Shown: positions 47,641 through 58,190 of the stretch, piece by piece
Layout of the letters: the number at the start of each line of letters is the position of its first letter
How positions within the stretch are numbered: the first letter of the stretch is position 1
DNA from: Liolophura sinensis
Lineage: Eukaryota; Mollusca; Polyplacophora; Chitonida; Chitonidae
Direction: 5' to 3'
NCBI RefSeq assembly: GCF_032854445.1
Contig: NC_088306.1
Span: forward strand, 26,323,764 to 26,387,763
Length of the DNA: 64,000 bases
Made by a program: the position numbers and the translations under genes
Notes under the pieces: model-generated
What the model was told of the DNA's origin: nothing
Databases searched by the model: none
The model's input: only the letters and a program-made list of their open reading frames with translations

Positions 47641-48546
47641 GTAATTGTTTCAGATGCGCCAACTGCAACAATTTCGTGGAGACAATCTGGTTTGTGTTGA
47701 CTGCCGGTTTGTGACGTATATAGGCTTCAACACGAGCACAGATGTTGGACAGCAATATAATGTGGAAAAAAAAAACATACAGACTGAAAACTTAAAATCT
47801 GTCTATCCGTTATTTAACTAAGTTTACTTTGTTGCAGAATAAACAGCACAACATTCAACATTCAACAAATGATGGTATCATTAATAAAATTAATGTTTTA
47901 AACTGAAATGTATTTTTTACTACCGATTTTAAATTGTGAAATACTTGTCTTAAAAATGCCATTTCTTTATTTTAATGATTACATGTATCTGCTAGCGCCA
48001 TGCAAGAATGCTTAATATGATCTGTGGTAACGCTCTTTAAAAGCAATAATTTCTTACAGAACATTGGCAAGCACATTAAATTTTTTTCCCCGGGTAAATC
48101 GATGCGTAGGTCTATAATACAGCTTACCATTATGTAAAATAGGAGTCAAATCATGCGTTTCTTTTTGTATTTTTTTGGGCAAATATGAGTCTTTTACCAC
48201 GATAACATACTATATCGCTTTTCGGCAAATTGACCTATGTTCTCACTGAAACAAACTAGGACTTGGTCTCAACTGATTTGACCCGGAGATAGAGGCTGTA
48301 TATGCATTCATCTTTATTACACTTTATCTTTATTATTATGCTTATATGAACATATATTTGTATTCGACATGGAAAGTATCCACGGATTACAAGTCTGAAT
48401 TTGAATTGAATTGATGTCATGTTAAGAATAATTCATTTGCATCACTGAAAACTGATGACCACTATTTATACATTGTTTCTCACATGTTTTCTTCGGGAAC
48501 TGATGTTTTCAGTTGTTTTGGAAATGGGTTATGTTATTATCGCGAA
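47641..48546. other. AT-rich non-coding DNA
   Basis: Nothing recognisable. Confidence 0.5.
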
Positions 48547-48790
48547 GGGGCCTCCGTGACGGTGGAGGTTAGCACGCCAGCGCGGCGCATTGATCCACCA
48601 ATGCGGTCGCTGTGAGTTGCAGCTCATACTGGCTTCTCTCCGGCCGTCCGTGGGATGGTCTGTCAGCAACCTGTGAATGGTCGTAGATTTCACCAGGGTT
48701 CTGCCTTGTTTCTTCCCACCATAAAGCTGGCCGTCGTCGTACAAGTGAAATATTCTTGTGTACGGCGTAAACAGCAATCAAATAAATAAA
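48547..48790 (+). mobile_element. SINE family A, near full-length copy
   Basis: It has the same start (ggggcctccgtga), internal blocks ('caatgcggtcgctgtgagtt', 'ctctccggccgtccgtggga') and tail ('gtacaagtgaaatattcttg', AAAT run) as the copy at 52564. The A and B boxes are degraded by substitution, so Pol III transcription is doubtful. A target-site duplication is not evident. Confidence 0.5.
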
Positions 48791-49039
48791 GTGTCGCCTA
48801 CACGAGTGGTAGAGGAATGTTTTGACAAACCGCAATCGACACTTTCGTGGGTTCTCTTGTCCACCAAATCTATTCAAAAGAACTTTAGGATGCATATTTA
48901 CATGATCATTCAAACCATGTTTTTGTATTTTGTATTTACATCTTATTTAATTAATCCAGGACAAAGGCTTTTAATTATACTCCATCGACAGCAAAAGTAA
49001 ATAATAATGTTTATTCAAAACATCTAAGACGAGGATTGC
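48791..49039. other. Non-coding spacer
   Basis: Nothing recognisable. Confidence 0.5.
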
Positions 49040-50070
49040 TGCCATTTTGTTTTTTTCTCCACCCATCCTGTAGTACGCGGATAATTCAAGACAAGTCATC
49101 GCAAACGCAGCTTGAGAGCGATGAACTTTCGGTCTGTTTAATTTAAATAAGCACAGAATGCTCATCGTTATCACAGGGTTTTAATTTACCCCTGACAGGT
49201 AATTAGGGACCGGACTATTCTCACCGATCTGTTTATTCAAAAGGTATTTATCTTGTCCACAATGCCTTGCTCAAGGATGTCAGTTTCAAAATTCTTCCTA
49301 TGTTCCATTAGCTGACTCTGTGACCCACCTTAGTCTTGGCACGTGACGGTTCTTTTCCACGGAGCTCAAAAACGCAGATTGTTTTCTATTTCACAACAAT
49401 GGCATGGGAGTGGAAAAGGTTTGCCATTGTACAGATAATCCCTTGATTTCGCTCTTTTTCTCGAGAAAGTAAATGAAGGTATTTATCTGGACGAAGAGAC
49501 AGATTAAAACCGGAAGCACACCCTTGGCACGGGAGATACCTCGCGAGCTTCTCTCCGAACGATATTGATGTGAACGATTTGTGTCTTTTGTAAGTGACGG
49601 CGAAAAAAATGGTTACAGAAAAAAATCTGATGGGCCAGGACAGAATAGAGATAATAATCAGAGCAAGCCGACGCCAGTATTACAACGACGGAGAGAAAAG
49701 GGTTCGCGACCATTAGCAGAAGGCTCTCCTTACACGCCTGGAGAATTTAACTTCCGCTTACCGGTGGAGACGTGCTGTGAGCGCATGCCCGAGCGGCCGA
49801 GGTCTCTATGTGCGTGAACCGTTCACAGCTTTAGCTTTATAACTAGCAATCCCATCTGCAAGAGAAATGGCAAGCATATAGTCACGGCTTTCGTCTCGCC
49901 CGTTATTAGCTCGCAATGGAAATCGTTCTTTTGTTCGCTGTCGCAATAACAATGGTGTTCATGAGCAGCGCTCATCCTCAAAGCGTGCCGCGGATGCGCC
50001 GTCATGTAAACCACTGTCCGCGTTGGCTAATTGATCAAAGGGTGCTAGATAACCTCAAATTAATGGTTTT
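49040..50070. promoter_or_regulatory. Long motif-dense island (candidate enhancer cluster)
   Basis: About 1 kb without repeats, locally CpG-rich (49500-50000). Visible motifs: MEIS-like TGACAG next to a TAATTA homeodomain core (49193-49205), a SOX-type AACAATGG (49948-49955) and a perfect TCF/LEF-type GATCAAAGGG (50033-50042). Frames on both strands are featureless. Wnt, SOX and homeodomain inputs would suit a Zic enhancer, but the link is inference. Confidence 0.5.
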
Positions 50071-50844
50071 TGTCCGATTTGAAAATTAAATCGAGATACG
50101 ATTGATTGAACGAACATATTGGCAACAAGAACACATAGCTTATGCTTTTTGCGTAATGGGCTCGGCTTTGCATTGTACTTCCAACCTAACTGCAAGTGGA
50201 CATGGTAATAATACAATAAAAACATGCTCTTTAGGTGACAACGTTTCTTGCACTTTTGACATATATTAGCTCTTTACGTGACGTCGACTTTTAAAAAAAT
50301 GATAACGCCCTTCTCTTTCTGATATAATTAACACCCAGATAATAAAAGCGCAACAGCACGCTTCGCCTTCCGCTTGGTGTCATAAAATATCCACCGACAG
50401 ATATGGCCTAATCTGTGTTCGACTTTGATCAATTAAAATACAATAAAACTGGGAACATCCGCAGAAGAAACTCCTGTGTCAATACACTACGATAACGAGC
50501 ATTTTGCATTTTGTCAATTATAAGAACATTTCCATTTTCAGGTACAAGATGAAAGCGCTACCTGGCAAGCAATTATACCTCTTTATGCGTCAGGTAAGGG
50601 GCGCATGGGGCATTATGGCGATGGTGGCATGGTGATAAAGTATGTTTATGAGGCATTTGGTTGGACATTTTTGCAGAAATATCAAGAAACACTAGGGAGA
50701 AGAAAATGTGAAATTTCCTTATATCAGGTGACGACCCAAAAAGTTTTTGTTTTTACAGGAACATAAAAATATCTAGTTTGTGAAAGCAAATATAGCTTCA
50801 TTTAGAAGACAAAAAGCAACGTAAATTCAAAAATGGTTTTCGTT
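50071..50844. other. AT-rich non-coding DNA
   Basis: Nothing recognisable. Confidence 0.5.
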
Positions 50845-50847
50845 CGT

Positions 50848-50878
<31 letters not shown>

Positions 50879-51086
50879 TTTGGTGCTTTGTTAACGTCAC
50901 TTATCACTGACGCTATAACTCTCAGGTTTCCTTGTGTGGTTTTCGATAGGGAGGAACAGGAAATTTCGCGAGTCTCGAAATCAAACGAAAGTGTCATTTG
51001 TCAATAGTATAATAATTTTCACATTTCTTTTTCCTGAGTTGTTGTTCTGCACTAGCACGCTAACCACTGAGCCACGGTAGCCCCCA
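50845..51086 (-). mobile_element. tRNA-derived SINE, near full-length, minus strand
   Basis: On the minus strand it begins GGGGGCTACCGTGGCTCAGT followed by GGTTAGCGTGC, a good tRNA A-box region. It runs through a diverged body ('ggaaacctgagagttatagc', 'gtgataagtgacgttaacaa') into an AAAT microsatellite tail, seen in plus as TTTA repeats at 50845-50882. The tail body is diverged from family A, so it may be a sister subfamily. Confidence 0.5.
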
Positions 51087-51117
51087 AGTTATGTGTGTCG
51101 TACACTATGAAACCCAT

Positions 51118-51500
51118 TTATTGAGACCATACTATCACACGCTCTCTTGTTCCAATCATTCCATGACAACGTGACAAGTTCAGCTTGCAGAAGTCGGTTA
51201 CAATACATTTAAGCGGCTTACACAAACCTTGTATGACCCGTAACACTGCACCAGGAAAATCCAAGTGAAGGCAATCTTCACCATTACTCCCCTTGACGTT
51301 GAAATCTTCTGTAATCCTATCATGCTGACTGGCTATATAGCGCTCGGACGGCCTTACGTAATCCCTGAAAAAAAGCTCGCATGCGAATGCAGACGGGGGT
51401 AATCCTGTCATTGAGCCTACCGTTATGTAAACATCAGTCAGTGCGATACGAACACTGAATTCATGCATCCTCAGCTGCTTAGGCATGTCTTTCTTAAGAA
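51118..51500 (-). pseudogene. Duplicated segment, copy 1, with 122-codon ORF (possible decayed exon)
   Basis: The minus strand 51486-51118 is open for 122 codons. The beginning (QLRMHEFSVRI) and the later Cys/Gly part (KGSNGEDCLHLDF) weakly recall discoidin/F-type lectin-like extracellular domains, but the match is loose and key spacing is uncertain. A diverged copy at 53050-53410 has stops in the same frame. Splice signals are not compelling. It could be an exon fossil of a duplicated gene, a non-coding repeat, or a chance ORF. Confidence 0.5.
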
Positions 51501-51804
51501 AATGAGCAGAATAGCCTGTAAATGTCCGAGTATTACATTCTCATTAATTTGTTGTTGTTGTTGTTTTGCTCCTAATTAATGTGGCTTAAACATTTAATTT
51601 TAGACATATAACTACGGTGTCACGTTTTAGCAGGTCGCACTCGTTGCAAACAAATGCTAGGCTACCTCACTAACACCACATGCCGAAGACACCAGACATA
51701 ACGGAACGCCTACTTTCATGATATTCATATCGGGCTAATCCCACGAATGTTGAACACCAATCCATCTACGTTTTGCAAGTTTAGAGGTTGTAAAACTTTT
51801 GTGA
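51501..51804. other. Non-coding spacer
   Basis: A (GTT)n tract at about 51550-51565; otherwise nothing recognisable. Confidence 0.5.
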
Positions 51805-51885
51805 CCGGATTTAGGTTTGAACCGGGAATCATTCGCTTTCGAGGGCAGACATTAGTTCTATAGCCAAACACTCGACCACAGTGAA
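51805..51885 (-). repeat. tRNA-like sequence (pseudogene or SINE head), minus strand
   Basis: On the minus strand TGTGGTCGAGTGTTTGGC (A box, + 51863-51880) and CCGGTTCAAACC (B box, + 51814-51825) sit at tRNA spacing; the GTCGAGTG form recalls Ser/Leu-type tRNAs. The acceptor stem does not pair convincingly, so a functional tRNA is unlikely. Confidence 0.5.
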
Positions 51886-52551
51886 ATTCAAATTGTTACT
51901 GAGACATAAAAGTTGACTTCAGTTTTACGTCTCTGTCAACATTATTTCGGTGATATCACTGTGCGGACTTCTTGCAGTAGGCAGAGTAAAGTGGACAAGG
52001 GCTTTGGGTCTCCGCAGTGGATGTCCTGGAACGCCAACGGAGTGAAAGTAACTGTCCCTGTGTTTTTATTTATGTGGGTTGTTTTTAAGCTCACACCAGA
52101 GAATAGCCCCCTTATACGGCGTTAATCAGTTTTATGCTTGGAAGAAACCGAGAAACCAGTCCGAATAAAACCACCGCACTTCGGCAGGCATTTGACGAAC
52201 ATTATTACTCAGATCTACACATCAACCAGTGACATGTTGGAGTCTTTTCACTATCCAATGAGCCATCCAGTTACACTGTTTTAAAAGTCCACTGGTATTT
52301 TCCGAGTCCATATTCTGAGAGGAGTGGAAAGCAACATTACATTACTGTTGAATCTTATGAAGGAGTTATAATTCACAGACGACTACCAAGACGTTTCAGG
52401 TCAGTATCAGACTTGCGGACAATTTCCACAGAAAAAAGATATATAAGCGATTACTCTTCTTGATAGGGAAAACTACTCCAGTGCTATTATACTCAGATGA
52501 ACAAAACCCTATTGCTTGCTTCTTCATGTGCAACCACCACAATCCTGATGT
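51886..52551. other. Non-coding DNA
   Basis: No gene is recognised; the frame at 51913-52125 is featureless. Confidence 0.5.
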
Positions 52552-52817
52552 TTTGATTCTGTCGGGGCTTCCGTGGCTCAGTTGCTATCTCAGCGTAATG
52601 ACCCAGGAGTCTCTCACCAATGCGGTCGCTGGGAGTTCAAGTCCAGCTCATGCTGGCTTCCTCTCCGGCCGTACGTGGGAAGGTCTGCCAGGAACCTGCG
52701 GATGGTAATGGGTTCTGCCCGGTTTCCACTCACCATATTGCTGGTCGCCGTCGGATAAGTGAAATATTCTTGAGTACGGCATAAAACACCAATCAAATAA
52801 ATAAATTTGATTCTGTC
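52552..52817 (+). mobile_element. Full-length tRNA-derived SINE (family A) with perfect 12-bp target-site duplication
   Basis: The element spans 52564-52805. It starts ggggcttccgtggctcagtt, with an A box at 52574-52585 and a B box GAGTTCAAGTCC at 52633-52644. The body and conserved 3' end (gtcggataagtgaaatattc, cggcataaaacaccaatcaa) lead into an AAAT tail. TTTGATTCTGTC flanks it at 52552-52563 and 52806-52817 (sharing one T with the tail). This shows LINE-mediated insertion and fixes the element ends. SINEs encode no protein; mobilisation needs a partner LINE, none of which is seen here. Confidence 0.5.
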
Positions 52818-53049
52818 TGTCACTGGTCACTGACAAGCATGTGCTTGTGTGCCATAGCCTACTTAAGATTCTTTCGCAAATGCTATTTCACATTCCAGGA
52901 TGTATATCTGCAACCTAAATAGTATTTTTTTTTGGCTGACTGATTAATTAATTGATTCATTTTTTGGATTATTGATTGATTAACGGCAACAGAAAATTCA
53001 TAATTGTAACAAGGTCTTCTCTTTTTGTAATTACCAGAATGACACTAGA
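52818..53049. other. Non-coding spacer
   Basis: Contains repeated ATTGATT-type words (52940-52985), otherwise nothing. Confidence 0.5.
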
Positions 53050-53410
53050 TTGAGATAACTAAATCAGTCTATTTTGGAAGAACTAAAACCGTTACTCCAA
53101 TCTTAAGGAAAACATTCAGAAGTTGGTTATAATGAATTTATTCAGCTAACAAGAACTTACTGTACCAGATAATTCCCTTAGAAGAGAATCTGCATGATTA
53201 CTCCCCTTGACGTGGAAATCTTCTATAATCCTATTATGCTGACAGATTACCAAACCCTTGTGATTGCATGCCCTTACGTAACCTTAAAAAAACAGTCAAA
53301 CCATGAAGTACAAGATCTGTCAGTCATTGGGACGGGCTACTTTAAGTAAATAGCCGTAAGTGTTGGATGAGTACCTAATTCAAGTGTCATACTTACTTTT
53401 TCTTAAGGAA
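53050..53410 (-). pseudogene. Duplicated segment, copy 2 (diverged, frame broken)
   Basis: It matches 51118-51500 in order: 'cagaagttggttataatgaa', 'attactccccttgacgtgga', 'aatcttctataatcctatta', 'gcccttacgtaac', 'ctgtcagtcattgggac' and 'tttttcttaagga'. In the frame matching copy 1 there are several stops. The two copies lie 2 kb apart in the same orientation, with a young SINE between them. Confidence 0.5.
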
Positions 53411-54221
53411 CCTTCAAGTGTCTCCTTGACAAGATTGGAAGAAGATTATCTTGTTTAGAAAGGAGGTGGCTCATTTATTGGCTTGCTAAGATGCACAGTG
53501 ACATCGTAAGTAAGTCATGACATCGTTACAATGACTTTAATCCCCACCATTCCCGTGGGTGAGTTTGTACATTCCATTTGGGCATTTAGAATAAAACAAT
53601 TCAGCCATATATACTGTTTTACCAAAGCAGCATTTTATTTTTAACCGTAAATAACTCAAAAAGTTTTTATCGGCGAGAAACAGTGGCATTTAGAATTGAC
53701 TTTTATATATGGCCTACCACAGGCCTACCATCACCTCCTTGTACAGAGAATTTGTGAACTTGTGGGTTCGTGGGGGACAAACTAACAATAATGGTAACGG
53801 CAGTAGAAAAGTTTATTTTAATTCTCTGCAGATTAGTATATACCTATAAATGACTTGGCTGAACTTCTCTCCACCTGTAGAATATGGCAATGAAAAAAGG
53901 TATTGTTTCTTCATCATCGACAGCTTACATTCGAAGGACATCTTTTATTTCCTAATCGGAAAATCTTTATCAATCTTAACAAATCATCATTTCCTTTCTC
54001 CACACCCTCATGTTTTAGTTTTGTTATAATTGCGATGTAACAACAATTTACGCCTATGTGTATGTAATTGGTTTTAGGTTCTCTCACATCCTTTTACTTT
54101 GAATTCCACCATGGTCAAGATCTGCATGTGTGCGAAATGTAATCTTGCACAGTAACCCATTTTCAAAATCAGTTTAATTCCTTGGTTTATAACTCTGGAG
54201 TGATAATTGTCACATGTGATA
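53411..54221. other. Non-coding DNA
   Basis: Nothing recognisable. Confidence 0.5.
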
Positions 54222-54656
54222 TATGTATGTAAGAGTTATATTACCACTAATAAAAGCTTCATATATTTCAGGCCACACGACATGCTCTATACTGACGCCA
54301 CCACATTGCTGAGATATTGCCAATGTGTCATTTATCCCAATCATTCAGTTGGTTTATTCTAAACATCTTCATACCGTCATAGATCTTCTTACCACTTTTT
54401 CTCACGGTGGCACTCGTGAATTTCACCATGAAATGCATTTAGACTAATTTCCAGAGGCTTAACACGCATTGGAGCAGAAAAAGCTCTGCCCTCTCTTGGT
54501 TGACAAGACTGTCATTGCACTTACAGGACAATAGTTACCGATGCGTTCTGCACGCAGTTGTCTGCTGAAGCAGCATTGCAACAGAGGACAATTAATATTA
54601 TTTATTATTATTTTTTGGCTTGTTTGATGTTTTATACTGTGCTCAAGAATGTTTCA
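54222..54656. mobile_element. Composite repeat, copy 2
   Basis: High similarity to 43940-44405, same orientation, 10.3 kb away. It lacks about 28 bp present in copy 1 ('catagatcttcttaccac' against a longer stretch). The right end passes into a longer minus-strand SINE piece than in copy 1. Confidence 0.5.
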
Positions 54657-54805
54657 CTTATCCGACGGTTGCCAGCAGTATGGTGGAAGGAAACCGGGCA
54701 GAGGCCGGGGGAACATTACAACCACCCGCTGGCTGTTGAGAGACCTTCCCCCGTGCGACCGGAGAGGAAGCCAGCATGAGCTGGATAGAACTCACAGGGA
54801 CCGGA
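54590..54805 (-). mobile_element. SINE family A, minus strand, 5' truncated
   Basis: Reading plus: TTATT-rich tail, 'ttggcttgtttgatgtttta', 'actgtgctcaagaatgtttc', 'acttatccgacggttgccag', 'gtggaaggaaaccgggcaga', 'gaccggagaggaagccagca' and 'gatagaactcacagggaccg'. The last block is the B-box region; the A box and 5' end are missing. It overlaps the right end of the composite repeat. Confidence 0.5.
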
Positions 54806-55048
54806 ATAACATTATTCGTTACTAGCAATTGTACTCCGTGATGCATTTGAATTAATTAAGCTGCATGTTAGTATAAAAGATTTGGATTTAGATTTGGAAT
54901 TCGGCGAATTTTGCTCAAATACTATACTCCATACTGATTTAATTATTCTAAATCTATACGTCGAAACCGACATTCGTATAACAGCTGTCAATCAAAATGG
55001 ATGTTTGCGGTCAAAAATCGCAATGCCAACTCCCAAAACCGACGTGTA
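54806..55048. other. Non-coding spacer
   Basis: Nothing recognisable. Confidence 0.5.
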
Positions 55049-55160
55049 ACACAAACCACCAAAGAACTAAGAAAGTACATGAAGTACGAAAAGAAAAACG
55101 GAATCAAGCAAAGGAAAGCAGTCAACAGTTTTCAGTGATGTTGGAAAGAACAAGGTATGT
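55049..55160 (+). repeat. Interspersed repeat R2, copy 2
   Basis: 'aaaccaccaaagaactaaga', 'aagtacatgaagta', 'agtcaacagttttcagtgat' and 'gaacaagg' match 33545-33665 in order. Confidence 0.5.
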
Positions 55161-56344
55161 TCTAGGCGACTAAGTGAAATCAGTGTTCAAATCGTGTACC
55201 ATGCTAGAATATCAGTTGTCGATAACAAATTATGTATTTCAGTTGCACTTTGATTGCAACTGTTCATATATCCAAGGTGGCGATCTAATTCAACACGATG
55301 AATACATTGCCCCTAGCCAAACACAAAATATGTGGTTCAGAAATCAAAATTAATTGCTCAAACATACGATATTTCGATGAAATAAATCGATGTACTTGTA
55401 AAATCAGCAAAAACGGCAAAACATAATTTCTCTAACGTCATTGTCTTCAATTTTAGCCCACTAGAGTCGAATCCTATGTAATCTATAAGACATTAGCCTT
55501 GTACGAAGAAGGACGAAACCCCACCTTGTTTTTGCAGGCTTATTGATTTCTTCGGATGCCTTATGAAAAGCATGGGCACGTGTAATTTAGCTCTCAGCAT
55601 TTTTCATATCCTTTGTCTTCGAAAGGAAAAAAAGATGATCTTTGAAGACGGACCTTTTACCGGTGGACGAGTACAGAAGTCTTAGAGCAGTGCTAAACAC
55701 ATCTTGTTGACCTTAATTAGTGTAATTACTGGATTAAAGGAAATAAGGGTACCTCCTGATTAAACCACCAGGTTAACCTTTCTGCGGTAATTACAGGGCT
55801 ACAGCCAGGTAATAAACCAAGGCACAAGTCATGTTTAATTGGAGCACTGCGTTTTTGATATATTCTCAATAGGTTGTCTACACAAGAAAAACATCGCAAA
55901 GTGTTGACGGCTGCATGTAGGGGCCAGCAAGATGGCATACAGCAAGATATTTTTGAACCTCTCAGCTTGCGTATTTATATGAATTAAAGGTGTTGAAGGC
56001 AACTTGTATGTAGCTGTATTGTAAATCATAAGAATGACAAACGCCATTACTATAAAACAAAGTCTCCATTATAATTGGGATAAAACTTTGTATTAAGAAG
56101 AATATTCTTCGTACCTTCAGCGCAGAGAACCTGGAACACGTTCAAAATCCAAAAAAGATTGGAAAGGCCTGTCAAGACAAATCATGTATAAAAACGATTT
56201 TCCATTTAAAATACTGATAGTTTTCGGTACATATCTTTTAATCTTACTGCACCCAAAAACTGATCAATCACATACAATTACATGGCTCATTCTCTCCATA
56301 CGATACAAAATGTTTGTCTGTGCCATAAGAAGCACTTTCCATAA
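55161..56344. other. AT-rich non-coding DNA
   Basis: No gene is recognised; minus frames at 55726-55938 and 55835-56047 are featureless. Confidence 0.5.
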
Positions 56345-56440
56345 GTTGTGGTGTTAACCGGTTACATGTGAGAAATTGGCAATTATCACACTGTGGTCGC
56401 TGCTCTGTTATTTCCCTTTATGTTGTATGTTCAATTATGT
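56345..56440 (+). repeat. Interspersed repeat R1, copy 4 (partial)
   Basis: 'ggtgttaaccggttacatgt', 'aattggcaattatcacactg', 'tggtcgctgctctgttattt' and 'ccctttatgttgtatg' follow the R1 order, lacking the left part. Confidence 0.5.
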
Positions 56441-57147
56441 TTTCATGTGCTATGTGTCAAACATTTGATAAATTTAATGCAGTTTTGTTTGGCTTTATTC
56501 GGGCCATTAAGAACATCTCCCAAAACAGTAAGGGGAACTCAAGATATCTGTAATTTCCTCTAATATGTCCAATGCGTTTATTACGAAACGTTTAATATGA
56601 AACAGTAAATAGAGGTATCAAAACGTGATCCATTACACCTTGATTACAAGATGTCAAATCGCAATCGAGTCAATACATGTATATGTCAAATCACCACCAC
56701 ACAATGTAATTATATCAGCGGACACTCGGATATAGCCAGAGGCCAGTCGATCACCACAACCGTTCAGTCTCCATGGGGTATACTTAGCCCGAGGGGTACA
56801 GCGGCCCTATCCGAGGAATGCACTTCAGACGTGGTCTTTCCAACAGACGATAAAGGTGTGCTACTTATGGGCGCCAGCGCCCTATATTGCTCAACTGGGT
56901 GTGATATTGGGTATAAACGCAAAAGGCATGTCAGGATCGATGTAAGAGGCGAAGTAAGATTGAAGGGCCACACTTTGTGTTTACTTATTACATACACGGT
57001 TAGGCAAGCATAATATGCAAGGTCAGAGATTGATTTGACTGTCGATTGACCGTATTTTTAGAGAAGAATACTTTTTCCCCATAAATGTTTGGATACAAGG
57101 AGTGATCTGCAATATAAGTCAGTATCTATATGTTTTCATGGAAGTAA
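56441..57147. other. Non-coding DNA with unrecognised 120-codon frame
   Basis: The plus frame 56651-57013 (120 codons) lies in a GC-richer patch (56720-56900) and is overlapped by a minus frame of 77 codons. It has several Cys but no domain I recognise, and no clear flanking splice sites. It was left as non-coding. Confidence 0.5.
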
Positions 57148-57215
57148 AGGGATTGCTCGACGCCGTCTTATAAGTGAAATGGTCTTGAGTGCGGAGTGAA
57201 ACACCGGTCAAATAA
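57148..57215 (+). mobile_element. SINE tail fragment
   Basis: 'tgctcgacgccgtcttataa', 'gtgaaatggtcttgagtgcg' and 'gtgaaacaccggtcaaataa' correspond to the family A/B 3' end. Confidence 0.5.
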
Positions 57216-57312
57216 ATAGAAAAAAAAGAAACCACATTATATGTACATATATACTTAGACAAACAGATCGTACCATATTTTGTTCTGTATATTTTGCCAG
57301 TTAGAGATACAG

Positions 57313-57475
57313 GCATTTGATCAAATGTATAAGGAAACACAGTGCTCATTTGTCAGTATATTTGGTCAAATACAAGAAAACACATGGATTATTTGTCCAT
57401 ATATTCGGTCAAATAGAAGAAAACGCATGCACTATTTGTCCATATATTTGATCAAGTGGAAGGAAACGCACCCTC
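57313..57475. repeat. Tandem repeat, about 43-bp unit, 3.5 copies
   Basis: Units begin atttgatcaaatg, atttggtcaaata, attcggtcaaata and atttgatcaagtg, with 'gaaaacgcatg' and 'atttgtccatat' segments in each. Spacing is 43-45 bp. Confidence 0.5.
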
Positions 57476-58146
57476 TGGGTCAACTAGGAGATCAACCGTG
57501 TAATTTAAGGGTCAAGTCCGACATTTGTATATCGCTCGTAGACCAAGGGGCGTTCCAAGTCGGTAATCGTTGTTTCAAAACAACTTAAAGCACCAGGAAT
57601 GTGTGATAAATAATATATAAATACCAAAATAAATGTGGCAACATGTAAAGGAGAAGCAGTTATCCGTGCTCAGTGATGTACCGAAGACAGTCAATATTGT
57701 TGAGATGACATCCAATTCAAATATCAAACTCGTGGTCGGTGAACAATTTTCAGCACGAATACAAATATAGGTTTCTCTGTCGCGTTTTGATTGCAATTCT
57801 TCGTATAAGCATGACGTTGATGTAATAAGTGTGGATGCGTAGGCGGTCCCTAGCCGCGGAATACGCGGAGTCGGGTTTAACCACGACATATATTTTCAGA
57901 GATGTCCTGAGCGTTCTCTCTATTCATACTTGCCATCAACAGTGTTATATTCACCATGCACAGAATTTAAGAAATTTATACCGGTGGCGTTTGATGGAGG
58001 GTACTCTATAAATTAGCTTTTGAATCATTAGCCCGTGACTTAGACTGAAATTATCGGATTACAAACATGATCTAACAAATACTGCAAGGCGAGATAATGT
58101 ATACAACATATACAAGACCATTTGGAATGTTACTAAGGCTGCGTGT
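57476..58146. other. Non-coding DNA
   Basis: No gene is recognised; frames 57575-57889 (minus) and 57829-58011 (plus) are featureless. Confidence 0.5.
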
Positions 58147-58190
58147 ATTTATTTATTTATTTGATTGGTGTTTTGCCGCACTCAATTAAA
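58147..58190 (-). mobile_element. SINE tail fragment, minus strand
   Basis: 'tatttatttatttatttgat', 'tggtgttttgccgcactcaa' is the inverse of the SINE tail; nothing of the body remains. Confidence 0.5.

Noticed and set aside
44222-54779. Similar open frames in the two composite repeat copies (starting near 44222 and 54558)
   Set aside because: They run through SINE sequence and differ in frame between copies, so they do not indicate a conserved protein.
56651-57013. 120-codon plus frame in a GC-richer patch
   Set aside because: No recognised domain, overlapped by an antisense frame, no convincing splice or promoter signals.
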